Below, piece by piece: positions 43,313-55,700 of a stretch of DNA of 64,000 nucleotides. How positions within the stretch are numbered: position 1 is the first letter of the stretch; each line of letters starts with the position of its first letter. The translations under genes were made by a program, and so were the position numbers. Under the pieces are notes generated by a model. It saw nothing but the letters and a program-made list of their open reading frames with translations. It was not told the DNA's origin and searched no databases. The DNA comes from Microcebus murinus (lineage: Eukaryota > Chordata > Mammalia > Primates > Cheirogaleidae), in NCBI RefSeq assembly GCF_040939455.1, contig NC_134109.1, positions 67,558,501 to 67,622,500 on the forward strand. The letters are read 5' to 3'.

Positions 43313-43564
43313 TTCATTTTTATTCTCTTACGGCTGCTCTTTTAGCTTACTTATTTTTATTTGGTTGGTCCCAATGGATATAGTATCATGCTGGGCCCAG
43401 GATTTGATATCTAGCTACCTTACCTGTCTGCCCTGCCTTACCCAATTCTATACAGCCCTTGCTGTTATTGATTTTAACAATAGGCTCGGTCCACCCATTC
43501 TCTGAGTAATATGGACCATAACAGGAATTTCAGTGCTCCAATAGGCAGACATATGGAATGGATA

Positions 43565-43725
43565 GAAACATTTCTTAAGAAGCTATTATGGGCCCAATGC
43601 TGAACAAGGCATATAATATACATTATCTCATTTAATTTTCACAACAATACTCCAAGGTAGGCATTAAGTTCCCTAATTTAGTGAGAAGAGGGAACTGAGT
43701 CTTACAGAATTAAAGGCATAAGTGG
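43565..43725 (-). repeat. MIR SINE, reverse orientation
   Basis: 'aagaagctattatgggccca', 'acattatctcatttaatttt', 'cacaacaatactccaaggta' and 'gagggaactgagtcttacag' match reverse MIR. Confidence 0.75.
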
Positions 43726-45157
43726 TACCCTTCTCTGGGTGGCTCCAAAGGCTAGAAAATGAGCTCTGGGCCTCGCCAGTCTCCCACTTTTACCTGCCAT
43801 TGGTGGTCCCATTTGTGCACATTAGCACAGCAGACTGGCCTGCTTCTCTGGGATACCTTGTCTAACATCTGCAAGGCCCTCCCTAGGAAGCTGAATCCTG
43901 TTTTCCACATCCCTTGGTCTTGGTCTTGGCACATGCACTGCTCTGAGCAGATGTATCTCCTGATGGAGACAGGGCAGCTCACCCGACCTCCAGGATCACT
44001 CGCTGCTGCAGCCCTTCCTGCAAAACGCCTCCCTCGGGCACATGGCTGGTAGAAGCAAGCCTATGTGCACGAGCCTCAGACACCATACACACCACTACTG
44101 GCTGCCCTTCCCATAAAGACCTGACCTACAATTGCCTCGATTTCCCCAGCAAGCTGTTCTTTTCTCCTTCCAATTTTTCTCATCTTCCATGGTATGAAGT
44201 TGCTGAGGACTCAGTTCCTCACACAGTGTCTGCTCTGGTCAGAACATTACCAACATGCTGTGAAGAATAAATGCACCCACAGAAATCCATGCAACCCCAT
44301 CAGCAATATAGAATAGAATGGTATCAATCAGGATGAAGGCAAATACATAGTATAATGACACCAGAAAATAGAGAATCCTATTACTATACCCTACCAAAGT
44401 ATTCAAACTCACTTGCATCAAAATTAGTAATGACTAATCAGCAAATATCTATAAACACATTTTATACAAGTTGCCATGTCAGTTGTCATTGGTAATATAA
44501 AGACGACCAAGAGATAATCTTTGCTCTTAAGGAAATATGTTGAGATAAAAGCACACAATCTTAATTGCTAGCATTAACACACAGCTACAGATGTGAAAAA
44601 CCACATCAATAGCATGATCACTGTGCATGGCAGGATTTGATAGGAGACTGTATCACAACCTGCAGTGGTTGCAAGAAGCTGTCTAGAAGAAATGGCCCTT
44701 GTTCTTGGCAATGTTGACAAGTAGAAATTATTTAAGTGGAGAAGTTGTGGGAGGGCTCACCAGGATTCACTAGAAAAAGAGCCTTAATGTGTCCAGAGAT
44801 TTTGGAGGTCACTGAGATCACCTGAGCACTGGATTGCACATGAAGGTGCTGGGGCTGAACTGATAACAATGCTGTATGAGGAACTCAGAAGTCAAGAGTT
44901 CATCCTGTAGATGAGGGGACAGTCATGTGACTTTTAAGGAGAGAATGATATAGAGAAAGTGTATTTTAGGAAAATTAACGTGGCAACAGTTAACAGGAGT
45001 CTTAAAGGATGTCCTTGAGGTGAAGGTGTTCCAGTTCAACATTTCCCAACATATATTAGTATGGTCTTTGGGATATAAATAGAAGATAAGTGAATCAAAG
45101 ATATTTTAAAGTCAAATAAAACAAGGATACACCAAATTAAATAAAGTGACAAAGGTG
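43726..45157. other. Unassigned stretch with GC-richer part
   Basis: Positions 43750-44050 are GC-richer, with frames of 97 (plus) and 76 (minus) codons over the same bases. I recognise neither. No repeat named in the rest. Confidence 0.45.
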
Positions 45158-45206
45158 TGGTTTTTTTGTTTGTTTGGTTTGGTTTTTTTGGTTTTTTGGT
45201 TTTTTG
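45158..45206. repeat. (GTTTT)n-like T/G simple repeat
   Basis: Only T and G for about 49 bases, in units of G or GG with T2-T7. It yields a Lys/Asn/Thr-rich artefact on the minus strand. Confidence 0.95.
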
Positions 45207-45516
45207 CAGATCTTCTCAGAGCCTTTATGACAAGCCTCCAAAGGAGATGCAAAATACAGGATTTCCCAAACATACTTAGTTGAATGCTGAACCACTTTTC
45301 CACTGTGCAGCTCATGGGACTAGCACTCTGACATACAAACTTTTTATTACGGAGGGGGTCTTGAACTAGGGAATAAAGCAAGGGATGCTTAAAAGAAGAC
45401 CATCTACAGGTCTCTGCTCTATTAGTTGTGGGGATTAGGAAACAAGGCAGAAAGAGACAACTGTATCCTTCTGTTTGCTCACTCTACATGTCTTGATGTC
45501 ATCTTCTACTCTTTTT

Positions 45517-46300
45517 TCTCTCAAAAATCATACATCTAACCCATCAGCAACACCTACTGAGTCTACTTTCAGGGACAGACTGAGAATCTGACCACTTCTC
45601 ATGACTATCTTGGTTACTTTTCTAAAAAAAAGCATCATCATCCTTCTAACTGATCTCTTCCTTCCACTCTTGTTCCCCAGTGCTTTGTACTTAACTAAGA
45701 AGCGAGAGTAATCATTCAAAAAAATTCACCAGATCACGTCAGCCCTCTGGCTCACAACTCCGCAATGGCTCCCATCTCACTCAGAGCAAAAGCAAAAGTC
45801 CTGACAATGGCCCCAAGACCCGACATGTCCTCTTCTCTGGTCCATATCACTTCTCTGATGTGACTTCTGCTACTCTTCCCCCTTTCACTCTACACCAGGC
45901 ACTCTGGGCCCTACTCTGTTCCTTGAACACCACGGACACACAAGGATTTGGGATTATTCATCTCTCCACTTGGAATTCTCTTCTTCCAGATACCATTACA
46001 GCTGCTCCCTAATGTCCTTTAGGTCACTGCTCAAATGTCACTTTCTCAGTGAACTTTCCACAACTGACCCATATATTTTCCTTCTCCCTGAACCATTCCC
46101 TATCCCCATTCCTAGGTTTTTTCCTCTTGTACTTACACCACAATCTGACATACTACACTTTTTTTGTTATTTTTTTAATCATCTATGGCCTGATAATAGC
46201 AATATATGTCCTAATAGGACAGGGTTCCCCCATCCCAATTGTGTCTTATCCCTATTGCCTAGTGTACAGGAGGCACTATGTTGAACTAGTTGCTCAATTA
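45517..46300 (+). pseudogene. L2 LINE, C-terminal coding region and 3' tail
   Basis: This is the longest L2 remnant in the window. In order: 'acccatcagcaacacctact', 'gaatctgaccacttctcatg', 'aactccgcaatggctcccat', 'cactctgggccctactctgt', a part translating as MSFRSLLKCHFLSELS, typical of the L2 polyprotein C-terminus, and the tail 'attgcctagtgtacaggagg' with 'ttgctcaattaatgtc'. Frames are broken throughout. Frames of 104 and 111 codons at 45970-46384 are chance-open parts of it. Confidence 0.88.
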
Positions 46301-46768
46301 ATGTCTAACAGAAATGCCATGAATAGGTTTGAGAAGGCATTATCTATATTTTATAAAGAAATTGAGAATCAGAATGATTTGTAGTTTATTCAAGAGTCCA
46401 AGTTAATGGTTAGTTACCATTTTCTAATTTTCAGATTAAAATCTAGGTCTTAGTTTTTTCAACTGTGTATTAATATCATGGGGCCATGGCAACAGAAATA
46501 TAGCTTTAAACAAATTAAAATATCTAAATCTGTAGAATACTATAGTCTTCCTCTTTAAAAAAGAGGTGGGCTCAATATCATTGTCTATTATCTCTTCAAG
46601 GCTGTTTAATATAAAAATTTCACTTATAGTCTGTAAAATATTTCAAGAAAAGAAGTGAAATGGGGATAAACACAGATAAGAATAAACATGCCTTAGTGAA
46701 ACCTCATCCTACAGAGATCCATCACAAGTGTGAACTAGTCTAGAGGCCCCTTGATATTATAGGCATCG

Positions 46769-47076
46769 TTTTTTGGGGGGTGTTTTGTTTTACAATAGGG
46801 TCTCACCGTGTTGCCTGGACTAGAGTGCAGTGGTATCAGCATAGCTCACTGCAACCTCAAACTCTTGGGGTTCAGGTAATCCTCCTGCCTCAGCCTCCTG
46901 AGTAGCTGGGACTATAGGTATCCAACACCACAACCAGTTAACTCTTTTGTTTTTTATGTAGAGAAAGGTTAGTGCTATTGCCCAAGCTGGTCTTGAACTC
47001 CCTGGGCTCAAGTGATCCTCCTGCTCCAACCTCCCAAAGTGCTGGAATTACAGATATGACCCACGACACTAGGCCT
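46769..47076 (-). mobile_element. Alu SINE, AluJ-like, reverse orientation
   Basis: Read from the plus strand it goes T-rich tail, 'gcctggactagagtgcagtg', 'cagcctcctgagtagctggg', 'tggtcttgaactccctgggc' and 'cctcccaaagtgctggaatt', ending '..ctaggcct'. Both arms are present. A 69-codon minus-strand frame (46820-47029) is the usual Alu-encoded artefact. Confidence 0.92.
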
Positions 47077-47601
47077 ATCATAAACATCTTAAGAGGGCTT
47101 TTTATAACCTAGGGAAGGGGAAATATCTATTCTGGCAATACCTGAGACGTCAAAAATAAAAATGTTGTTAAAAAAAATCAACAATTCTTATATCCTCTAT
47201 CTATGAAAAGCAATAACAAAAACAACCAAGCAACCCAGCATTCCAATGTACCCATCAGCACCTAAGTTGTGAGCAAGTACTGCAAGAGAAGAGGCACTGT
47301 GGTCTTTTCCACTAGAGAACACAAAAACTCTTCTTTAAATTGCACTTCCTCCTTCCAAGGTCCCTTGGGTATCTCTGCAGGAACAGGAATGCTTTGCACA
47401 ATGGACTATGAATGACTGGAGTTACTTTTTAGTTTATCTGAAGTTCCTCACTGCACTGTCCTGGCACCCAGAGATATTGCAGAAACTAATTTCCCAAGAA
47501 AATATAATGCGGTGGGTGAAAGAGGCATAAAAACAGAGACACTAAAACCAGAAGACTAGAGAGGTACATAGCCTGTTTCTGAGAAGATAGTTGTTGTAGA
47601 C

Positions 47602-47791
47602 CAGTGGTTCTCAAGCTTTATGAAATATCAAAAATCAACAGGGGGGCTTATAAAAACCACCAGTTGTTGGGCCTCACCCGAGAGTTTTTGACTCAGTACG
47701 TCTAGGTTGGGGGCTGAGAATCGGCATTTCTAACAGGTTTCCAAGTAATGTTGATGCTGCTGGCAGGGAATTACATTTTGGGGAATCACTG
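47602..47791 (+). mobile_element. MER5-type hAT-Charlie element with both termini
   Basis: The left terminus CAGTGGTTCTCAAG and the right terminus GGAATCACTG are inverted repeats. Between them are 'gttgttgggcctcacccgag', 'ggcatttctaacaggtttcc' and 'aagtaatgttgatgctgctg'. Flanking octamers TTGTAGAC (47594-47601) and TCCTAGAT (47792-47799) agree at 5 of 8 positions, and both carry the TAGA core of hAT-Charlie target sites. It is non-coding. Confidence 0.85.
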
Positions 47792-48053
47792 TCCTAGATG
47801 TACCATCTACCTAGATGGGACCCCACCTATCTAGGAGAACCATGTAACAGGAAACCCACAATCCTCTAGAATGAAACCCCATAGAACCTCAAATTGTTAG
47901 AACTTGAAAGGCCCCTTGTGGGTCCCACATGCTAGGGAGAGGAACTAGAAAGCTTACTTTAATGCCTTAAGGCATATTTTTTAAACTGCAGGTTGAAACT
48001 CATTCATGAGTTACAAAATCAGTAGCATAGACTGACCAAGAAAAAAAAAAAAG

Positions 48054-49273
48054 GTGGCTAAAATTATAAAAGTGAAGAATGAAAGAATGGACATTATTAC
48101 TGACCTTTGGAAATAAAAAAATGATTATAATATTGTGGATAACTATATGCCAAAAAATAAGCTAGATGAAATTGAAAAATTCCTAGGAAAACACAAACTA
48201 TCAAACCTGACTCAAGAAGAAATAGTGAATTTGAACAGACCTATTACAAGTAATGAGATTAATAATAATAAAAAAAAATTCTCTAAAAGAAAAACCAGGC
48301 CCAGGTGGCTTTACTACCACATATTTAAAACATAAATAACCCCAATACTTTATGAACTCTTCCAACAAATAAAAGAGGGAACACTTACCAATTGATCCTA
48401 TGAGACCAGTATTACTGATACCAAAATCAGACAAAGACGGCACATAAAAAGTAAACTACAAACTAATATCCCATATGACTATAGATATAAAGCATGTCAG
48501 CAAAATACTAGCAAACCAAATCTGGCAATATATAAAGAGGATTATATACCATGATCAAATGGTATTTATTCTGGTAATGCAAGGTTGGTTTAACATAAAA
48601 AAAAACTAAATATACCATAGTAATGAAATAAAGAACAAAACATGATCACCTCAATACACTCATAAAAAGCTCCTGATAAAATCCATTTTTAAAAAATGTA
48701 TCATTTCATGATAAAAACACTGAAAAAAGTAGAAATGAAATGGAACTTCCTTAATCTCATAAAAGGCATCTATGAAAACCCACAGCTAACATAATACTTA
48801 ATGGTGAAAGACTAGATGTTTTTCTTTAATATCAGAAAAAATGACAAGAATTCCCCCCTTCTTGCCACTTATATTTAACATTGTACTAAAGGTTCTGGCC
48901 TGGGAAATTAGGCAAGAAGAAAAGACATCTATATTTGATGCCTACTAAAAGATAAAACATGATCTGGTATATAGAAAACCCTTAGGAATCCACAAAAAAA
49001 TCATTAGGGTAATATATGAGTTCAGCAAGGTTGCAGGATATAAGATCAATACACGATAATTAACTGAATTTCTATACACTAGCTATGAACAATCCAAAAT
49101 GAAATTTAAAAACCGAATTTGTAATAGCATATAAAATACTTAGGTATAAATTAACAAAAGAAAATATTTGTACACTGAAAACTGCAAAACATTGCTGAAA
49201 GAAATTAAAGACCACCTAATTAAATGAAAAGAACATTCAATGTTCATGGATTGAAAGACTTAATAATGTTAAA
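48054..49273 (+). pseudogene. Old L1 ORF2 remnant (reverse-transcriptase region), first part
   Basis: ORF2p is the endonuclease/reverse transcriptase of L1. Here the frame-shifting translation shows NYMPKNKLDEIEKFLGKHKL and NLNRPITSNEI ahead of the reverse transcriptase, then ILANQIWQYIKRIIYHDQMV in the RT fingers/palm. The catalytic FADD position (about 48945-48965) is mutated and interrupted. Later words such as 'ttgcaggatataagatcaat' follow the normal order. Many stops make it inactive. It is interrupted by an LTR and resumes at 49623. Confidence 0.88.
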
Positions 49274-49278
49274 ATGAC

Positions 49279-49617
49279 TGTTATGGCCTGTATGTTTATG
49301 TCTCTCCAAAAGAGATATGTTGAAATCCTAAACCCCAAAGTGATATTGGGAGATGGAGCCCTTGAGAGGTGATTAGGTCATAAAGACAGAGCCCTCATGA
49401 TTGGAGTTAGTGACCTTATAAAAGAGACCCCAGACAACTGGTTAGGTCTTCCACCATGTGAGAACATGAAGAGAAGGTTCCATGAACCAAGGAACAGACC
49501 CTCAACATACACTGAATCTGCTGGCACCACGATCTTGAACATAACTGAGAAATAGATTTCTGTTTATAACCTATACAGTCTGTGGTATTTTTATAGCAGC
49601 CTGAATGGACTAAGACA
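49279..49617 (+). mobile_element. MaLR (MST/MLT1-type) solo LTR inserted in L1
   Basis: A 339-base LTR starts TGTTATGGCCTGTATGTTTA and ends 'gaatggactaagaca'. It contains 'gagaggtgattaggtcataa', 'cttccaccatgtgagaacat' and 'gagaaatagatttctgttta'. The 5-bp flanks ATGAC (49274-49278) and ATAAC (49618-49622) differ by one base and fit the MaLR target duplication. Removing the LTR plus one repeat restores a collinear L1 order. It is related to the LTR at 2660-3015 but in the other orientation. Confidence 0.9.
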
Positions 49618-49622
49618 ATAAC

Positions 49623-49770
49623 AATGCTGCACAAGTTGATCTACAGATTAAACATAATCCTTATCAACCAGCTAGTTGTTTCCTCCTGACCCCCATAAAT
49701 TGACAAGCTGATCCTAAAATTCATGTTCAAAAATGTTGTTGGAACCTAGGGCAAAACAAAACCCTATCAC
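49623..49770 (+). pseudogene. Old L1 ORF2 remnant, continuation after the LTR
   Basis: 'aagttgatctacagattaaa' and 'cataatccttatcaacc' follow directly on the L1 words left of the LTR ('gacttaataatgttaaaatg'). 'gctgatcctaaaattcatgt' continues the same ORF2 order. L1 similarity fades near 49770. Confidence 0.8.
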
Positions 49771-50974
49771 CATAATTTCTTCCCACCAAATTGAAATTCT
49801 TATTGCATCTCTGTAAAACCTAGGCATTAAACATATTTCAGTTATATTGTCTTTGATGTTAGAAGTACAGTTAGGATATCACTGGAGTGCTGGTACCAGG
49901 ACAGATATGATAAAAACATGAAGATAAAAACTATTCATACAATTAATTAGGGAATGAAGCTATTTCTCTTCCCATTAGAAGGCAAGGATGTGCTTTTGAA
50001 AGTGAAGGCTGCCTCAGCACATGTGTGGTCTGAAGATTTGCTTGAAAGAGAAAGAGGACAAGCAGCTCCTCTCATGGATACATAGCTGTGGCTGCTGAAC
50101 AAATCTTCATGATGGAGACATTCCAAACCTCCCAATTCTTCCTTGAGGCTCCAAATAGTTCCACTCAGTATTAGTGGATGTACATTTGTGAGTCTATCGG
50201 CAAAGCTTAAGCAAGCTGAAGTCTTAACCTTCCCAAGGAAGAAGAAAACAAAACAGTTCCAGGTTTGCCCACACCTGTCATCTCAGCTATAGAGCAGGAG
50301 AAGGACAAGGCCTTGCAAGAAGGCAGGGTTGATCAGACTTGATTCTACCACTTAGTGCATAATGTTTTTAGTCTCTAAAATGAAAAACAGTATCTTTAGA
50401 TTGTAATGATTACATCAAAAATGTTATCTGTCCAGTTGTTCCTTGAAAGGGGGTCAATGCTATCCTAATAATCAGATGCATTTACCACTTAAAAATTAAT
50501 ATACCTTCTTATCTATATTTCTTCTGGATGAAGATGAAAAGCAAATTCCTCTGCCATTTTGGGTTTCTTCTTCATTCATAAGAGAAGGAAACAATAAAGA
50601 AGAAAGCATGAAAATATCAGAGTTGCATCCCTATATCCTGGGCTGACATTGCTGTTTTTCTCTTCTCTGAAAGCTTTTCCCAGCCCTACCACTAAACTTG
50701 AAGTACATAGAGAAGCCAACAGCATAAGCAGTGGTGGTACCTACTTCTAATGATTGCACACAACTGTTTAATGAACTTCACACAAAACAGACAAGGAATT
50801 TACCCTAGTGTTTCAATTATTTGAAACTCCAAATTTCCAAAATGATTAAGTAACTGTTTTGTTTCTTGCATTTCTTTACTTCTTCCCTCTATGAATTATG
50901 TTATTAGTTCCTCTCATTACAGTGATCAGTAAGCAAAGAAATGCATTCATTTATTTATTCAAAGAATTGAACAG
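49771..50974. other. Unassigned stretch
   Basis: No element or gene recognised in about 1.2 kb. Confidence 0.5.
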
Positions 50975-51090
50975 AGCCTGTTTCTGGGGAGACAGTTTGT
51001 TGTAGAACAGTGGTTCTCAAGCTTTATAAAATATCAATGTCAAGAGCCCTGTTAAAAGTGCTATAAAACACCAAGCTTCTGCCTTCTCTA
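50975..51090 (+). mobile_element. Half MER5-like element with duplicated flank
   Basis: It contains CAGTGGTTCTCAAG and about 75 bases of MER5-like left part, with no right terminus. The 62 bases from 50975 to 51036 closely match 47570-47630, including about 32 bases outside the element border. Confidence 0.75.
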
Positions 51091-52723
51091 TGCATGAGCC
51101 AGAGTGACAGAAGAATTTTAACTCTTATTTGTGGTCTCATTTCAGTCTTCCTCAATTTTTATACATAACATGGTTTGAAAAGGAAAGCATTCTATAGGGA
51201 AGATTTTTCTTTAAACTGGGAAAAAAAATGGGGAGGGGGGAAATAAACCCCAGCCAGGCAATTCTAGTCTTCTGCCTAGCTGAAAGTGGCAAAAGTACAT
51301 AAAACTTCTTTATTTTCTAATTAACAGCTATAGAGCTGGTCTCAAGAAACTATGCATAGTCAATAAAAGGGAAAAGGTCCAACATCACCATGCAAAGATG
51401 GTAATTAAAAACAGGAGGAAGAAAGGCCTATTATAAATTACACTACACTTGAGGCTATAAAAAAATTCTTTTTAATTAACTGAAAGAATGAGGCAAACAA
51501 ACTGAGCTTCTATAACTGGTTACTGAAGTTTGAGACAAATGATACAATAATTTTTTAATGTGTCACTGGTAAGCTGAATACCACTAATCACCACCTCAAG
51601 GTAATATGGATCATCCTGAACAAATGCCAAAAAGATTACCAATGAAGATGTGGGAGTCTGCACTCCTTCACTATAGCTCACCTATTATATAAGAATCCAG
51701 AAACATCTATTTTTCCCAAAGAACAAAGGCATTTATCCAGACATCTTTTGTGAAGGTCACAACAGAAAAATCCAATACTGCAGACATTGAACTCAAACAC
51801 ATGTGGCCCGTTTTCTCTGTTGTAGAGAAAGCCATTCATTTCAGAAGTTGTTTTTTAGGCAAGGACTCTAGATTCCAGAGTCTATTGCCAACTTCATTTG
51901 TGTTTCTTTGGGAAGTGACTTTCACCTCAGTCACTATTTCAGGTGTTACTAAGCATCATTTTATCATAGTGATGGTGAAATCATTAGTGATATATTATTT
52001 GGTTTTATAAGAAAAAATCCTGTCACACATCTATAGCATAATACTGGTGACGTGTTGACTTCAAACCTCTTTTTGGTCTCTTATCCAAATATATGATTTA
52101 TCATGGGCCTGAGGATTGGAGAGCAAATAGCAGCACTAAGTTAGAAAAGACTTAGTATGGTTGAACAGTATGATTCAAGGCAGGGAAAATAAACTAATTC
52201 TCAGGAACATACAGAAACATGATCTACCAATTAATCAAATTAGATTTGTCAAAGAAGAATTAGAGGTGAATTTCTACTTTCCCAGTTGCTCTTTATTTTA
52301 GACCATTTGTCCTCTTAGGGCTTTTTAAAAAAGAAAAAAAAAAAATATGTATCACCTTGACAATGTACTTTTCCTAACACAAAGGAAAAGAAATACGATT
52401 TCTAATCATTTTAATTCTGTTAAAAAAGAAATTTTAACATATACAGACTAAAAGCAAACCACCAGAGTATAAAAGCTATCAGATGATTAAAAGCATCCCT
52501 GGAAAGACAGAGACAGGGCATTATTAAGAAGTTAAGTAAGGTCTGGGCCCTCACTCTGTGTCAACACAATTTGGTCCTCATACTCTGACTGTATTACCAT
52601 ATGGTGATGCCTACTGCTCTCTTTCCCTTATTATCAATCATGAGTACTGCAATTACAGAGAAACACAACTCAAGGTCACAGTGAAGGATGATTCTTGAGA
52701 ATAAAGTGGAGTTCTAAGCAGCG
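51091..52723. other. Low-repeat stretch
   Basis: No transposon recognised. An 86-codon frame at 51750-52010 has no known product. Confidence 0.5.
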
Positions 52724-52736
52724 CCTCTAGATGGCA
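52724..52736 (+). promoter_or_regulatory. CTCF-like core motif, one mismatch
   Basis: CCTCTAGATGGCA matches CCASYAGRKGGCR at 12 of 13 positions, with A to T at position 3. It has the same orientation as the stronger site at 42055 and lies in unique sequence. Confidence 0.4.
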
Positions 52737-55700
52737 CTCTTACTTATCACTAGTCAAAGCAGTTTTATTTCCTATCTTCGCAACAATCAAATGACTGAAA
52801 TCAGTCCTCCTGTATTTTGATACAATTGCCTTATGCCATCTTAGTAGAAATCTAGATGCTTACGTAACACAAAGTTCACAAATGACAAATTGTGGTCTTA
52901 AGAAAAATAAATCATTTATCACCAAAGTGCTTCAGTTCCTGCTGCTGTCCTGATTGAACTGGCATAGCCAGTATTCTAGCATGTGGAAGTGATCCCTTCA
53001 GATCTACAAAGTTCCTAAATCCCACTTTGGACCCTACTTCCTGAGTCACTAAGGTAATAAAAGAATGAGGAAGCCAGCATCTCCAGTCCCCACACAGATT
53101 ATTTCCTTCAACTCCTTAACACTTAACAAGAGCGAGGCAGGGTGGGGGCCATGGTCTCCTGTGGTTAGTAGCAGAAGCAACTGGAGTCACGTGAAAGGGA
53201 GCTGTGTTTCTCACCAACCAGAGCCATCTCTGTAACTGATGGGTTGGTGGCCTTGGAAATAACACTTGACTTGGCTCCTTGCATCACAAATGACACTAGG
53301 GGTGCTTCAGTGAAGCTCCCAACTAGCCTTAAAGCCACTGCAGTTCCACCAATCCCCCACACATTCCCTGGCTGAATGGGCAATGTCCCCAGAAGTCCCC
53401 CAAGGTCTCTTTCTCCTTCCCCCTTCACCATAAACACAGAGTTCTCAGGAAACCAAGTACTTTGTTCATGCTTTGCAGAGCTACACAGTTCAGCTCTATT
53501 GGCCTGAGCACACTCAGGATGTAATTATGGTAACCAGGAAGTGAGGAAGTTTTGAGGGTAGGGTGTAGAGTAGAAACTGATGAAAGTTAATGGGATTTCT
53601 TTCTTTTATGCTTCCGGTGAATTTAGTGAACGTACTTTTTTTATGTCTAGAGATCCTTAAGAATTCATAGTTCTATAATAACTGGGTATTTCGGAGAGTG
53701 ACAGAGTAAAACCCAGTGCTCCATTCCAATTCGTTTTATTTCATTTTATCTTATTTCAACTCCAACTTCTGGGTCCTAACTGTGGGCATTCTATTTTCCA
53801 AACCTGGACTTATGAGTTTGCAGATAGACTCCTACATGAATAGGAGCCGCTGACAAATTCAATACAGGTGGACTTTTAAGACTCTTAATACACAGAACAG
53901 ACCTTTCAATAACCCTTTGTCCTCAAACCAAAGACTCTTAGGCTTCTTTGCAATTAAGAATTCTTATAAACATTCGCTCCTTACTGAGTTATTTTTCTAA
54001 TAGCTTATCTTGCAAAGACATAACACAACGAAGGTCATAGGTGCCATACATAAAAATTTAGTTATATAAGTTGTGTTAAATAATTTAAATGGACCATTGA
54101 ACTAATCCTAGATTTTTTTCCACAAAGCCAAAGGTTTTATTTTGTTTTTTTCAATCCATCTATAACTCAATTTTTCCTCAGAAGATTCTTCCTTAGGACT
54201 CAGGAGTGTAAAAAAATAAAACTATAGCAGATTTATCCAGAAACATTTTAAAGCCACCATTTTCCCAAATATTTAGAACTTCATATATTCAAGCCTCATT
54301 GGATTAATTCTTTAAACACCACCAAATGTACTTTTCTAGGAAGAAAGCTGCAATTTTTAAAAGATATTAAGCTTCCAGATGGCCTTTTTATGAAGGGGTG
54401 GGTACTAATTGAGTTTTCATGTCCTTGTTTGACTCCGTAGTCCTCCTTGGTCACCTCTTTCTAAAGAAGTGCTAGAACTTTAGAAAACCAAAGTTCATAC
54501 AAAGGTCCAGTTGAGGAGTAGAGATAAGACAGTTCCCTATGTGGTGTTTTTCTAGGGTAACTTGGGGCCCCCTCTGACTTTAACCCATTTATTTTCAAAC
54601 ATGTTTCTTCCTATTCTGACAAAATGCCTAAGAAGTGACCTCTAGATTTCTTTTGGCTGCAAAAGACCTATTTTTCTAGTTCCCTAGCCAAATCCAACTG
54701 TCCTCGGGAAAGGGTTTATCAGCAATACTTGCAACCCCTTAAGTGCTTTGGATGAAACATCAAAGAAGGGAACAGAAATCCATAATGGTCACGAGCTCTA
54801 CCTATGGTTACCTAACTTGTAGGTGGCTAAATCCATGCAGTGTTTAGGAGTAAACCTTTGGAAGGAACCAGGAAACCAGCTTGGACTCCATTACTCTCTT
54901 CCCTGGGCTATGGGCAGGCAGGCACACAGTTAAACAGCTCTACCATGTTCTTCAGAGCAGGGGCCCAGAAGGAGTCTCTGGAATCATTAGGGAAATTCTC
55001 CTCCAGTGGAGGTTCCGAGAATTTTCTGTCTCCTCATGATGCCTGCAGCAGCAGCCATGCAACCCAGCACAGAACTCTAAGAACCTCTTATTCCTGAAAG
55101 AATTTATCTACATGTTTTCTCTCAGCAGGCACAATCTGAAAAAGGCCCTAAGGGTCTCAGCTGCTTATCACTCAGGAAACCTTTTCATAAAGGTCATCGA
55201 TATTCCAGAGAAATCTGTCGAGGGTCAAATGGAAATAAAGCCCAACATCCTTTTCTCTCTTTTCTACCTACAGCCCTGTTGTTTCAAGACTTCCCTCCCC
55301 TGAGTGTCCCCATTTCTTTCCCCAATATCCCCGGGCACCCTTAATTATCCATTCTCTTTTCACCTATGGCCAGAGTTTCTATTTGTCTTAGAGTATTTGA
55401 TACCCATCCATTGTATTATATTATCCACTCGCAAGCCTGAGTCTTTGAATATCCTAAAGACAATTCAAGGCCTGGGACTAGACTACAAAGTTTTGTGTCT
55501 TCTCAGCTCTACCACCTACTGTAGCACCATGGTAATTGCTCATAAATTTCTGTGAAGAAATACACATGAAGAGTCAAAAAATTCAAGAGGCCAGAAATGA
55601 GAAGCATATAAAAACTAAATTGATTTAAAATTTTAAAGTATGAAAAATCATATTCCATGAAATAATTCAGGCCTAAATATACTTTATTATAGCCATTTAA

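Noticed and set aside
45112..45381. 89-codon frame with a Lys/Thr/Asn-rich tail
   Set aside because: The basic tail is the T/G simple repeat read on the opposite strand.
46820..47029. 69-codon minus-strand frame
   Set aside because: It is the familiar chance frame in an Alu element.
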